Below are positions 15,789 to 24,012 of a stretch of 28,624 bases of DNA, one piece after another. Below the pieces are notes generated by a model. That model ran no database searches. It was not told where the DNA came from and worked only from the letters and a program-made list of their open reading frames with translations. The position numbers were made by a program, and so were the translations under genes. Every line of letters begins with the position of its first letter. Positions within the stretch are counted from its first letter, which is position 1. Origin of the DNA: an uncultured Mucispirillum sp. (GTDB lineage: Bacteria > Chrysiogenota > Deferribacteres > Deferribacterales > Mucispirillaceae). The stretch covers positions 1-28,624 of the forward strand of contig CALADT010000320.1 in the NCBI GenBank assembly GCA_937890655.1, written 5' to 3'.

Positions 15789-16937
15789 ATGGCTAATATT
15801 GAAAATTATATTGAAAAATATGGCAATCTCACTTTAAATGAAGAACCATTTAATAATGTGGATAACTTAATACTCTCCAACTTATCATACCTTGTGTTTC
15901 GTGGTGCTGTGCCTGAAATTGATTATAGAAAAAAATCACTTATTAGTAAATTATCATCTATTATTGGCCTTTCAAATAAAATCAATACCATTACCATAAA
16001 AGACGCAGTTTATAAAATGAATTTCAATATTAATGAAAAAGAAAATATACGAGTAAAACAAGATATTGATATGACTAAAAAACTTGCTGATTCAAAACGG
16101 TTTGGGAATATGCTTTTAACATGCTATATTGATGAATATGATGAAAATATTGAAATACAGTTTTCTGCTATTACTATTTTAATGGAAGATAATACAGCTT
16201 ATGTGGCCTATCGTGGCACAGATACAACTCTTATTGGCTGGAAAGAAGATTTTAATATGAGCTTTATGGAAAAAATACCGGCACAGGCTGAAGCATTAAA
16301 ATATTTATTACAAGTTGCAAGTATTATAAAACAACCTTTGCGTATTGGTGGCCATTCAAAAGGTGGTAATTTGGCAGTGTATGCCTCAATGTATGCAGGA
16401 AGTAAAATCCAAAATAGGATTATAAATATTTATAATAACGATGGCCCAGGGTTCCAGCTACATGTATTAGAAACAAATGAATATAAAGCTGTAAAAAATA
16501 AAATCATAACTATTATACCACAAACTTCTATTGTAGGTATGCTTTTGGAACATGAAGAAGACTATATTGTGGTAAAAAGTAATGAAACATTAATTATGCA
16601 ACATGACCCATACTCTTGGGAAGTAGATGGTTGTAAGTTTGTTATTATGGAAAACACAACAAATAGCTCAAAACTAATTAATAAAACATTAAGCCAGTGG
16701 CTAAATACAATGAGTATGGAACAGCGGGAAAAATTTGTAGATATATTATGGGATATACTAGGGGCTGCAAAAGTAAAAACTTTCCCAGAAATAGTAGACG
16801 AATTTTTTAAAAACTCCATAAAAATAGGAAAAGCATATAGCGGCCTTGACCCTCAGTCAAAAGAAATATTATCTAACACATTTTCAGCACTCTTTAAAAG
16901 TGCAAAAGACGTTATTGCAAAAAACTATTTTAAATAA
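15789..16937 (+). CDS. Mbeg1-like (DUF2974) alpha/beta-hydrolase
   Basis: 382 residues, cytosolic (no signal peptide). The N-terminus (LTLNEEPFNNVDNLILSNLS, then YLVFRGAVPE) and the middle (AYVAYRGTDTTLIGWKEDFN) match the Mbeg1-like/DUF2974 family. GHSKGG at 188-193 is a lipase-type nucleophile elbow with Ser190. An Asp in NNDGPGF and a C-terminal-half His would complete a triad but cannot be fixed by eye. Substrate unknown; the family is distantly related to lipases. AGGAGAG precedes the start. It is 17 bp after metQ and is likely co-transcribed with the methionine genes, though no functional link is known. Confidence 0.8.
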   Translation: MANIENYIEKYGNLTLNEEPFNNVDNLILSNLSYLVFRGAVPEIDYRKKSLISKLSSIIGLSNKINTITIKDAVYKMNFNINEKENIRVKQDIDMTKKLADSKRFGNMLLTCYIDEYDENIEIQFSAITILMEDNTAYVAYRGTDTTLIGWKEDFNMSFMEKIPAQAEALKYLLQVASIIKQPLRIGGHSKGGNLAVYASMYAGSKIQNRIINIYNNDGPGFQLHVLETNEYKAVKNKIITIIPQTSIVGMLLEHEEDYIVVKSNETLIMQHDPYSWEVDGCKFVIMENTTNSSKLINKTLSQWLNTMSMEQREKFVDILWDILGAAKVKTFPEIVDEFFKNSIKIGKAYSGLDPQSKEILSNTFSALFKSAKDVIAKNYFK

Positions 16938-16945
16938 AAATACAC

Positions 16946-16972
16946 CCCTTAAAATAAGGTATAGATTAAGGG
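16946..16972. terminator. Weak bidirectional terminator between DUF2974 gene and res
   Basis: CCCTTAA (16946-16952) and TTAAGGG (16966-16972) form a 7-bp stem with a 13-nt loop in a convergent gap. On the minus strand it is followed by GTGTATTTTTATTT, a plausible U-tract for res; on the plus strand the tail is poorer. Confidence 0.4.
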
Positions 16973-17061
16973 ATGAGTTTATCAAAAATTTGTTTTACAT
17001 AATCTTTTGATTCTACTTGAAAAATTACATGAACTATATTAGTAAGAAGATTAAGTAGTAA

Positions 17062-19626
17062 TTATTTTTCCGTCTCTTCAAGTAAATTATCTAGTCCACT
17101 TACAAATGTGTCTAATTTGTCATCTCTGAGAAATTGAAAGAAGATTTCATAATCATTTGGACTTAGAAAATGGAACAAATACTTTTCTTTAATTCCATCA
17201 GCACTCAACTTTTGGTTTAATAGAGCAAAATGCTCTTTAGCCGCTCTGTTTTTACCTTTATTCTCTAATGAATTATCTCCATCCTCCTTAATTTCTAAAA
17301 ATAAATAAACATCTTCTTTCTTGTTTAGTTTTATAATGAAATCAGGGTTAAAAGCTCCAATTTTAGTATGAGAATTCAACTTATAAGAATATTCTATACT
17401 ATAAAATCCCATATCTCTTGACTTTACCCATGCTTTTATTTTTTGTGCATTTTCATTTTTAAATAAATATTTTTTCAAAAATATATACTCTGGATCTCCA
17501 CTAGCAAATACCATATTTAAAGGCGTTTTGAAGTTATAGTAATTGATTTCAGTATATGCTTTCTTTGGAAAATTTTCATCTTCTATAAATGTTTCTATTA
17601 TTGCTTTTTGTTCATCACTTGGCATCTCATTTTTATATTCATTTGTATAAAAAAGCATAGAATCTTTTCTAAATGATGAAATTCCTCTCGTTTCATCTCT
17701 CATATCTTTAGTGTTTATACAGATAAAATATGTTGACTTTACTAAATGTTTTACAGTCTTACTTTTTGACCTAAACAAAGTAGAAAATGCGGCGAAAATC
17801 TTATTAGCATTTTCTTCTATAAGAACATCTCCAGTTATACCTGCATTTTGCATTGATTTTCTTATAATAGATTCAATTCTATCTCGTGGTGGTAAATTTT
17901 TCTTAGAATATACTATATCATCCCCTAAACCAAGAATTTGTGTTTCCCAATCTCTTAATCTAAATTCATGGTAAATTTTATCTAAAACCTCATTGACAGT
18001 TTTTGTTCTAAGTTTAATATTATACTCAATATTTCTGCTTTTACCTGTCAAAAGATTTTCATATTCCGTTTCTTTTTTTGATTGCAGTATTTGACTTTTA
18101 AGTTTTATACCATCTTCCCATGATTTTGTATAATTTAGATTTTTCGCTTCTGACTCAATTTCCTTTTCTTCTTTATCATAAACTAAATTTTTCACAGAAA
18201 AGTTATATCTATTTCTATCTCCAGTATATTTGACTGTACTCATAATTCTCGTTTCAATTTCTAGCACTTCATTAACCAAGGATTTTATATTTTTGCTCCA
18301 ACTATCATGGTTAAATACTATTACAGCAGGTTGAGGATGAGCATATTCTGATGGGATTCTAAGCCCTCTACCTAAAACTTGTGCTATTAAAAGTTTTGAG
18401 TTAAAAGCTCTGTCTTCCCATGGCACTATTTGAAACACATTCTTAACATCCCAACCTTCTGTAAGCATACTCACAGATACAATCCATTCAAAAGAATTTT
18501 TCTTACTGTCTACAAAATCCAACATACTAATGTTAGCTCTGTGTTTTTGATCTGAAGTTACAATTAAAACTTTTCTCTCAGCCGTTTCTCTTTCTATATT
18601 CTCAAATTCGCACAAAAAGTCTATAAAATCTTCATATAGATTCTTTGCACTCCTAATATCTTTTGTAATAAGTATAGATATTGGTTTAATCTTTGGATAT
18701 TTTCTTTTATTTGTTTCGTGATTTTCTCTTATCTTTTGGAATTTATACTCCATATCTCTAGAAACATCATCTTTTTGTACATAGTCAATAGTTTTTACAA
18801 TTCTATCATCTATTGCACTTCTTAAGGAATATCTATAAATAACATCATTAAAATATTCATCTTCCAAATATGCAGTTCCTGTGAAGCCTAAAATATATTT
18901 AAATCTATATTCCTCATTTAAAAGAAACTCTTTCCATTTTTTTATATCTTTTTCAGTAGAACTATTAAAAATATGATGAGATTCATCATTCAAAACAAGT
19001 GTGTCTTCTCCACCATGTTTGAAACTATCTTTTATCGATGATCCTGTCGTTTCGTAAACTGCGTGTATGTTTTCGACACAAATATCACCTTCACGAATAG
19101 TATAATCAGCACTAATAATTCTTGGAGTTGTTCCTCTTATTTCTTCTGGTATAGCATTTCTCAAGTCAGCATTTGATGATAATTCTTTAAATTTGCTTGT
19201 TAACCCTTTTTCAATAGTTAATGACGGGCATAAAACCAAAACTCTCTTTACAATTTTTTCTGCCAATAGAATTTGTGCTATAGCAAATATTACATATGAT
19301 TTTCCTGTCCCAGTTGCTAAATCAATATTAGCAAAAAGTTTATTTGGCATTTGAATATCTGATATATAATCTTCAATCTTCAAATATTTTTTACTTAATT
19401 CAGTATTGTTATTATAATTTTCTTTTATAATATCTTCTATTGAAAAATATTCTCCAGAAGACAGGTAAATTAAAGCGTTTCTAATGGCATCCTTTTGATA
19501 ATCTCTATCTGCACATAAAACGTCTAGGTAATTCTCCCACCTACTTAAATTCAACTTAGACTTATCATAATTTTTATTTACTTTAAGTATTAGATCCTTT
19601 TGATTAAATACAACTTTATTCTCCAT
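17062..19626 (-). CDS. res: Type III restriction endonuclease subunit Res
   Basis: ATP-dependent restriction subunit that works in a complex with Mod; 854 residues. The SF2 helicase half has Walker A LATGTGKS (Gly/Lys at about 103-110), motif II NDESHHIF at about 213-220, motif III GFTGTAY, and motifs V-VI VSVSMLTEGWDVKNVFQIVP then QVLGRGLRIP. The C-terminal nuclease has a PD-(D/E)XK site: PDF at 761-763 and EIK at 778-780. All expected motifs are intact, so it looks active. Its ATG lies one base after the mod1 stop, with GGAGAGGT inside the end of mod1, so the two are coupled. Flanking 3' DNA has another 31 open codons in the same frame after the stop. Confidence 0.93.
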   Translation of the reverse strand: MENKVVFNQKDLILKVNKNYDKSKLNLSRWENYLDVLCADRDYQKDAIRNALIYLSSGEYFSIEDIIKENYNNNTELSKKYLKIEDYISDIQMPNKLFANIDLATGTGKSYVIFAIAQILLAEKIVKRVLVLCPSLTIEKGLTSKFKELSSNADLRNAIPEEIRGTTPRIISADYTIREGDICVENIHAVYETTGSSIKDSFKHGGEDTLVLNDESHHIFNSSTEKDIKKWKEFLLNEEYRFKYILGFTGTAYLEDEYFNDVIYRYSLRSAIDDRIVKTIDYVQKDDVSRDMEYKFQKIRENHETNKRKYPKIKPISILITKDIRSAKNLYEDFIDFLCEFENIERETAERKVLIVTSDQKHRANISMLDFVDSKKNSFEWIVSVSMLTEGWDVKNVFQIVPWEDRAFNSKLLIAQVLGRGLRIPSEYAHPQPAVIVFNHDSWSKNIKSLVNEVLEIETRIMSTVKYTGDRNRYNFSVKNLVYDKEEKEIESEAKNLNYTKSWEDGIKLKSQILQSKKETEYENLLTGKSRNIEYNIKLRTKTVNEVLDKIYHEFRLRDWETQILGLGDDIVYSKKNLPPRDRIESIIRKSMQNAGITGDVLIEENANKIFAAFSTLFRSKSKTVKHLVKSTYFICINTKDMRDETRGISSFRKDSMLFYTNEYKNEMPSDEQKAIIETFIEDENFPKKAYTEINYYNFKTPLNMVFASGDPEYIFLKKYLFKNENAQKIKAWVKSRDMGFYSIEYSYKLNSHTKIGAFNPDFIIKLNKKEDVYLFLEIKEDGDNSLENKGKNRAAKEHFALLNQKLSADGIKEKYLFHFLSPNDYEIFFQFLRDDKLDTFVSGLDNLLEETEK

Positions 19627-19627
19627 T

Positions 19628-21625
19628 CTACCTCTCCTTTGAAAATAATACAGTCACATCATTTCCATATATATCAGTAAATATAAATACTGTTTTTTCT
19701 CCTAACAATTTTGTTGGTATTTTCCACTCTATACTTATTGTATTATTATCTACATAAATTATTTCAGTATCTTTTATATGTTTTTTATTACTTTCTTCGT
19801 TATCTATTTCACTCCAAAATCTAACATCATCCATTAAAAATTCGTTTCCATTATAATCATAATTAACAAATATACTTGATAATGTAGAAAAATTATTTGT
19901 CTCACACCCATTAAGTGAATCACTTATAAATTTTGTAACTTTTAAGACAGTATCTTCTTTACCATACTTAAACTCACATTCTACTTCAGGAGTGTATATA
20001 AATTGAAAGCCTTTCATCTCCTCAATTTCATTGACGTTACTCCTACTTTGTGGCTGTCTTAATTTGACAAATGGTGTTGTGTGAAGTTCTTGTATCATCT
20101 CATATGGAACTTTCAAAAAATAATATCTTGTTCCATCTATTTCTTCATAGTCTGCTATAAAATAAACCCTTGTCGCTGGTGCTACTATATAAACTCTACT
20201 ATATTCCTTTGATTTTATATTTTTATGAAGTTCATATATATAATTATAATCTACAGCTGATTCTTTATGCTCAATATAGTTAAAGATTTTTACTGGAAAC
20301 CCTCTTTTTTCTCCATCAAATTTCACTCCTGAAATGTATAACTCTTTTAAAGTATAATTAAAAAGTTGTGATACAAACTCTCTATATCTATTCCATTCAA
20401 GATTTAATGTTGTTCCTAGGTCATACATGCCAAGTCTACACATTATAAATGGTTTTGCATGTTTATTATATTTTTTAATTTTACTACCTTTACTTAATAA
20501 GTCTTTACCTTCACTGATTAAAAGTATTCTTTTTTGCATTGTTAAATAGGATAGTTTACCTAAATCACAAGTTATCCAACGTCTTCCTAATTTCTCTGCA
20601 ACAACCATACTTGTTCCTGAACCTCCAAAGAAATCCATTACTATATCACCTTCATTAGTAGAAGCCTTAATTATTCTTGATAATAATTCCTCTGGTTTTT
20701 GTGTTGGATATTTACCTGCTATAACTTCTGGAGTATTACCCTTATTAACATTAGATGAAATTTCCCACCAATCTATAGGTATTCCATTATTAATATTAAA
20801 TCCTTTAGTAGTATCAGTTGTATCTATTATAGTTGATTTACTACCTGCAAAATAAGCGTTACTAACAAATCCTTTTGCATCTGCATAATTAGACCAACGT
20901 TTTAATGTACTCTCACTTGCAGGAAAATCGCTTCTGTCAGGTGAAATAGTATGAAGACTTTTAGCATAAAAATATATAACATCATGATTTTTTCCAAATT
21001 TATCTCTTAAAGTTTTTAAAGAAGTTTTATAACACCATATAATCTCATTTCTAAAATTATGTTTTCCAAATATTTCATCCAAAATTATTTTCACATAATG
21101 CCCCATTTTTTCATCTAAATGAACATAAATTGCACCATCTTCTGCCAATATTTCTTTCGCTAATATAAGTCGTCTTCTTATAAATTCAAGAAACTCTGAA
21201 CCTTTTTTCTTATCATTATATGCTTTAGCACCATGTTTATTTTGAAATTCATCTTGAGTTGCAAATGGTGGATCTATATATATTAATTTAACTTTCCCCT
21301 TTACTTTATCTTTTATGATTGGATCCTTATTTTCATATATTGTTTTTAAAAATTGTAGATTATCTCCAAAGACAATCATATTTCTCCAACCATCTTCAAA
21401 AGCTGGATGTTCATCACCATTAAATACTCGCTCTAATTGAAGTGGAACTGGAAGTGTGCCATCTTCACCTGCAAGTACATCCTCTTTTCGCATTTTACCA
21501 GCATAAGTTAATTCATACTCTTCTTGAAGATTTGGAAATAATATATATTTATAGTCTTCAGGAATTTGCCTATCTGATTCTAACAAACTAATTAAATATT
21601 TTTTTATTTCATTATTTAATTGCAT
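19628..21625 (-). CDS. mod: Type III DNA methyltransferase Mod (copy 1, full length)
   Basis: Methylates the recognition site of the type III system and guides Res; 665 residues. It is a beta-class amino-methyltransferase: catalytic motif IV DPPF at 118-121, the target-recognition region between about 160 and 310, then AdoMet motif I DFFGGSGT at 331-338. Residues about 101-594 are encoded by DNA that appears identical to mod2; the first 100 and last 70 residues differ. The C-terminus is complete (KIPTKLLGEKTVFIFTDIYG, ending FSKER). GGAG lies 10 bases before ATG 21625. No simple tandem repeat of the sort that makes other type III mod genes phase-variable is seen. Adenine-N6 is the usual target in this class. 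Confidence 0.93.
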   Translation of the reverse strand: MQLNNEIKKYLISLLESDRQIPEDYKYILFPNLQEEYELTYAGKMRKEDVLAGEDGTLPVPLQLERVFNGDEHPAFEDGWRNMIVFGDNLQFLKTIYENKDPIIKDKVKGKVKLIYIDPPFATQDEFQNKHGAKAYNDKKKGSEFLEFIRRRLILAKEILAEDGAIYVHLDEKMGHYVKIILDEIFGKHNFRNEIIWCYKTSLKTLRDKFGKNHDVIYFYAKSLHTISPDRSDFPASESTLKRWSNYADAKGFVSNAYFAGSKSTIIDTTDTTKGFNINNGIPIDWWEISSNVNKGNTPEVIAGKYPTQKPEELLSRIIKASTNEGDIVMDFFGGSGTSMVVAEKLGRRWITCDLGKLSYLTMQKRILLISEGKDLLSKGSKIKKYNKHAKPFIMCRLGMYDLGTTLNLEWNRYREFVSQLFNYTLKELYISGVKFDGEKRGFPVKIFNYIEHKESAVDYNYIYELHKNIKSKEYSRVYIVAPATRVYFIADYEEIDGTRYYFLKVPYEMIQELHTTPFVKLRQPQSRSNVNEIEEMKGFQFIYTPEVECEFKYGKEDTVLKVTKFISDSLNGCETNNFSTLSSIFVNYDYNGNEFLMDDVRFWSEIDNEESNKKHIKDTEIIYVDNNTISIEWKIPTKLLGEKTVFIFTDIYGNDVTVLFSKER
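19845..21325. repeat. Identical 1,481-bp block, copy A (in mod1)
   Basis: Matches 21962-23442 at a constant offset of 2,117 bp. I compared edges and several internal stretches and saw no mismatch; the protein translations over this span are the same. The first differences are G/A at 19844 and C/T at 21326. Both flanks diverge quickly. Confidence 0.85.
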
Positions 21626-21756
21626 ACAAATTAATCTCCAGTCTCATTATTTTAATTATAAAACAATAATGTTTATAATTTTTTTTATGACTAATATAAA
21701 GTATAAGTTATATTCTTATATTATAATATTTATATATAATAATATATAATTATATA
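21626..21756. other. AT-rich gap between mod2 tail and mod1, with 24-bp palindrome
   Basis: Almost pure A and T. A perfect 24-bp palindrome, AATAATATATAA and its mirror, spans 21738-21761 and runs into the old mod2 stop. It could fold into a weak A-U hairpin. No convincing mod1 promoter stands out in this composition. Confidence 0.45.
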
Positions 21757-21849
21757 TTATTCTTTTGTAAACATTATAGTAGTATCATTCCCAAATATAT
21801 CACTAAATATAAAAACTATTTTATTTCCCAATAATTTAATAGGTATTTG
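21757..21849 (-). pseudogene. Orphaned C-terminal tail of mod2
   Basis: In the same frame as mod2 and directly after its TAG, the minus strand reads QIPIKLLGNKIVFIFSDIFG, then NDTTIMFTKE and TAA (21757-21759). This aligns with the true end of Mod1 (KIPTKLLGEKTVFIFTDIYG, NDVTVLFSKER). The stop replaces the Trp codon of Mod1's EWKIP (TGG to TAG). Thirty codons remain uninterrupted, so the nonsense change is recent. Confidence 0.8.
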
Positions 21850-23742
21850 CTATTCAAGATATGAAATAATATTATCTTTATATATTACTTTAGTATCTTT
21901 ATTGTTATATTTATTACTAACGATTTCATCCCAAAATCTAACATCATCTATCAAAAATTCATTTCCATTATAATCATAATTAACAAATATACTTGATAAT
22001 GTAGAAAAATTATTTGTCTCACACCCATTAAGTGAATCACTTATAAATTTTGTAACTTTTAAGACAGTATCTTCTTTACCATACTTAAACTCACATTCTA
22101 CTTCAGGAGTGTATATAAATTGAAAGCCTTTCATCTCCTCAATTTCATTGACGTTACTCCTACTTTGTGGCTGTCTTAATTTGACAAATGGTGTTGTGTG
22201 AAGTTCTTGTATCATCTCATATGGAACTTTCAAAAAATAATATCTTGTTCCATCTATTTCTTCATAGTCTGCTATAAAATAAACCCTTGTCGCTGGTGCT
22301 ACTATATAAACTCTACTATATTCCTTTGATTTTATATTTTTATGAAGTTCATATATATAATTATAATCTACAGCTGATTCTTTATGCTCAATATAGTTAA
22401 AGATTTTTACTGGAAACCCTCTTTTTTCTCCATCAAATTTCACTCCTGAAATGTATAACTCTTTTAAAGTATAATTAAAAAGTTGTGATACAAACTCTCT
22501 ATATCTATTCCATTCAAGATTTAATGTTGTTCCTAGGTCATACATGCCAAGTCTACACATTATAAATGGTTTTGCATGTTTATTATATTTTTTAATTTTA
22601 CTACCTTTACTTAATAAGTCTTTACCTTCACTGATTAAAAGTATTCTTTTTTGCATTGTTAAATAGGATAGTTTACCTAAATCACAAGTTATCCAACGTC
22701 TTCCTAATTTCTCTGCAACAACCATACTTGTTCCTGAACCTCCAAAGAAATCCATTACTATATCACCTTCATTAGTAGAAGCCTTAATTATTCTTGATAA
22801 TAATTCCTCTGGTTTTTGTGTTGGATATTTACCTGCTATAACTTCTGGAGTATTACCCTTATTAACATTAGATGAAATTTCCCACCAATCTATAGGTATT
22901 CCATTATTAATATTAAATCCTTTAGTAGTATCAGTTGTATCTATTATAGTTGATTTACTACCTGCAAAATAAGCGTTACTAACAAATCCTTTTGCATCTG
23001 CATAATTAGACCAACGTTTTAATGTACTCTCACTTGCAGGAAAATCGCTTCTGTCAGGTGAAATAGTATGAAGACTTTTAGCATAAAAATATATAACATC
23101 ATGATTTTTTCCAAATTTATCTCTTAAAGTTTTTAAAGAAGTTTTATAACACCATATAATCTCATTTCTAAAATTATGTTTTCCAAATATTTCATCCAAA
23201 ATTATTTTCACATAATGCCCCATTTTTTCATCTAAATGAACATAAATTGCACCATCTTCTGCCAATATTTCTTTCGCTAATATAAGTCGTCTTCTTATAA
23301 ATTCAAGAAACTCTGAACCTTTTTTCTTATCATTATATGCTTTAGCACCATGTTTATTTTGAAATTCATCTTGAGTTGCAAATGGTGGATCTATATATAT
23401 TAATTTAACTTTCCCCTTTACTTTATCTTTTATGATTGGATCTTTATTTTCATATATTGTTTTTAAAAATTGAAGATTATCCCCAAAAATAATCATATTA
23501 TTCCAGCCATCTTCAAAAGAAGAATATTCATTATCACTATATACACGTTCTAACTGAAGTGGGACTGGGAGTGTTCCATCTAAACCAGCAAGAATATCTT
23601 CTTTTTGCATTTTACCTGCATATGTTAATTCATATTCTTCCTTAATATTAGGAAACAATAAATACTTATATCCTTCCGGAATTTTTTCTCCTTCATTTAA
23701 TAAATTAATCAAATACTGTCTATCATGCATTGTTAATTCCAT
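21850..23742 (-). CDS. mod: Type III DNA methyltransferase Mod (copy 2, premature stop)
   Basis: 630 residues, first gene of the restriction-modification island. DPPF at 118-121 and DFFGGSGT at 331-338 are present, and residues about 101-594 match Mod1, so both should bind the same DNA target. The first 100 residues (MELTMHDRQYLINLLNEGEK) differ clearly from Mod1. The gene ends at a TAG that removes about 30 C-terminal residues whose coding frame still follows. Mod C-termini help assemble the complex with Res in characterised type III enzymes, so this copy may methylate without supporting restriction, or may be inactive; that is inference. ATG 23742 follows GGGAGTG by about seven bases. A -10-like TATAAT lies 27 bp upstream. 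Confidence 0.88.
   Translation of the reverse strand: MELTMHDRQYLINLLNEGEKIPEGYKYLLFPNIKEEYELTYAGKMQKEDILAGLDGTLPVPLQLERVYSDNEYSSFEDGWNNMIIFGDNLQFLKTIYENKDPIIKDKVKGKVKLIYIDPPFATQDEFQNKHGAKAYNDKKKGSEFLEFIRRRLILAKEILAEDGAIYVHLDEKMGHYVKIILDEIFGKHNFRNEIIWCYKTSLKTLRDKFGKNHDVIYFYAKSLHTISPDRSDFPASESTLKRWSNYADAKGFVSNAYFAGSKSTIIDTTDTTKGFNINNGIPIDWWEISSNVNKGNTPEVIAGKYPTQKPEELLSRIIKASTNEGDIVMDFFGGSGTSMVVAEKLGRRWITCDLGKLSYLTMQKRILLISEGKDLLSKGSKIKKYNKHAKPFIMCRLGMYDLGTTLNLEWNRYREFVSQLFNYTLKELYISGVKFDGEKRGFPVKIFNYIEHKESAVDYNYIYELHKNIKSKEYSRVYIVAPATRVYFIADYEEIDGTRYYFLKVPYEMIQELHTTPFVKLRQPQSRSNVNEIEEMKGFQFIYTPEVECEFKYGKEDTVLKVTKFISDSLNGCETNNFSTLSSIFVNYDYNGNEFLIDDVRFWDEIVSNKYNNKDTKVIYKDNIISYLE
21962..23442. 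repeat. Identical 1,481-bp block, copy B (in mod2)
   Basis: Direct-repeat partner of 19845-21325. It covers the catalytic motif, the target-recognition region and the AdoMet motif but not the gene ends. The sharp borders inside two otherwise diverged paralogues suggest gene conversion rather than duplication of a whole gene. Confidence 0.85.
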
Positions 23743-23768
23743 AATAATTCACTCCCAAATTTAATAAA

Positions 23769-23774
23769 ATTATA
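23769..23774 (-). promoter_or_regulatory. Possible -10 element for the mod-mod-res operon
   Basis: The minus strand reads TATAAT 27 bp before the mod2 ATG. The best -35 candidate, TTGATG, is only 13 bp upstream, so the promoter is uncertain. The remaining gap 23775-23976 is AT-rich and I see nothing else in it. Confidence 0.3.
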
Positions 23775-23973
23775 ATTGGCAAACAAACATCAATACCTAA
23801 TTACATTAAATAAAAAATATTATTTAAAATATAAAGAAAAATTTATACAACTCTTAATACTACATTATTTTATATTTTATTTCAACGAGATATTTTAAAT
23901 ACAATATAAATAATAATTTGAAAACTTTTATATCTTTTTTATAAATAACATTCTTTAAGTAATAATATAAAAC

Positions 23974-24006
23974 AAAAAAACTGGCGAAGTTTATTTCGCC
24001 AGTTTT
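23974..24006 (-). terminator. Intrinsic terminator of the sigma-anti-sigma-rseB-htrA operon
   Basis: AAAACTGGCGAA and TTCGCCAGTTTT (23977-23988 and 23995-24006) make a perfect 12-bp stem with a 6-nt loop. On the minus strand it ends in a T run and lies just after the htrA stop codon. It also insulates the operon from the restriction-modification island. Confidence 0.9.
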
Positions 24007-24012
24007 GAAGGT

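Noticed and set aside
19628..23742. Phase variation of mod by simple sequence repeats
   Set aside because: No tandem di- to hexanucleotide tract is present near the 5' ends of either mod gene.
17062..23742. Transposon or prophage carrying the restriction genes
   Set aside because: No transposase, integrase, tRNA or terminal repeat flanks the island; the only long repeat is internal to the mod genes.
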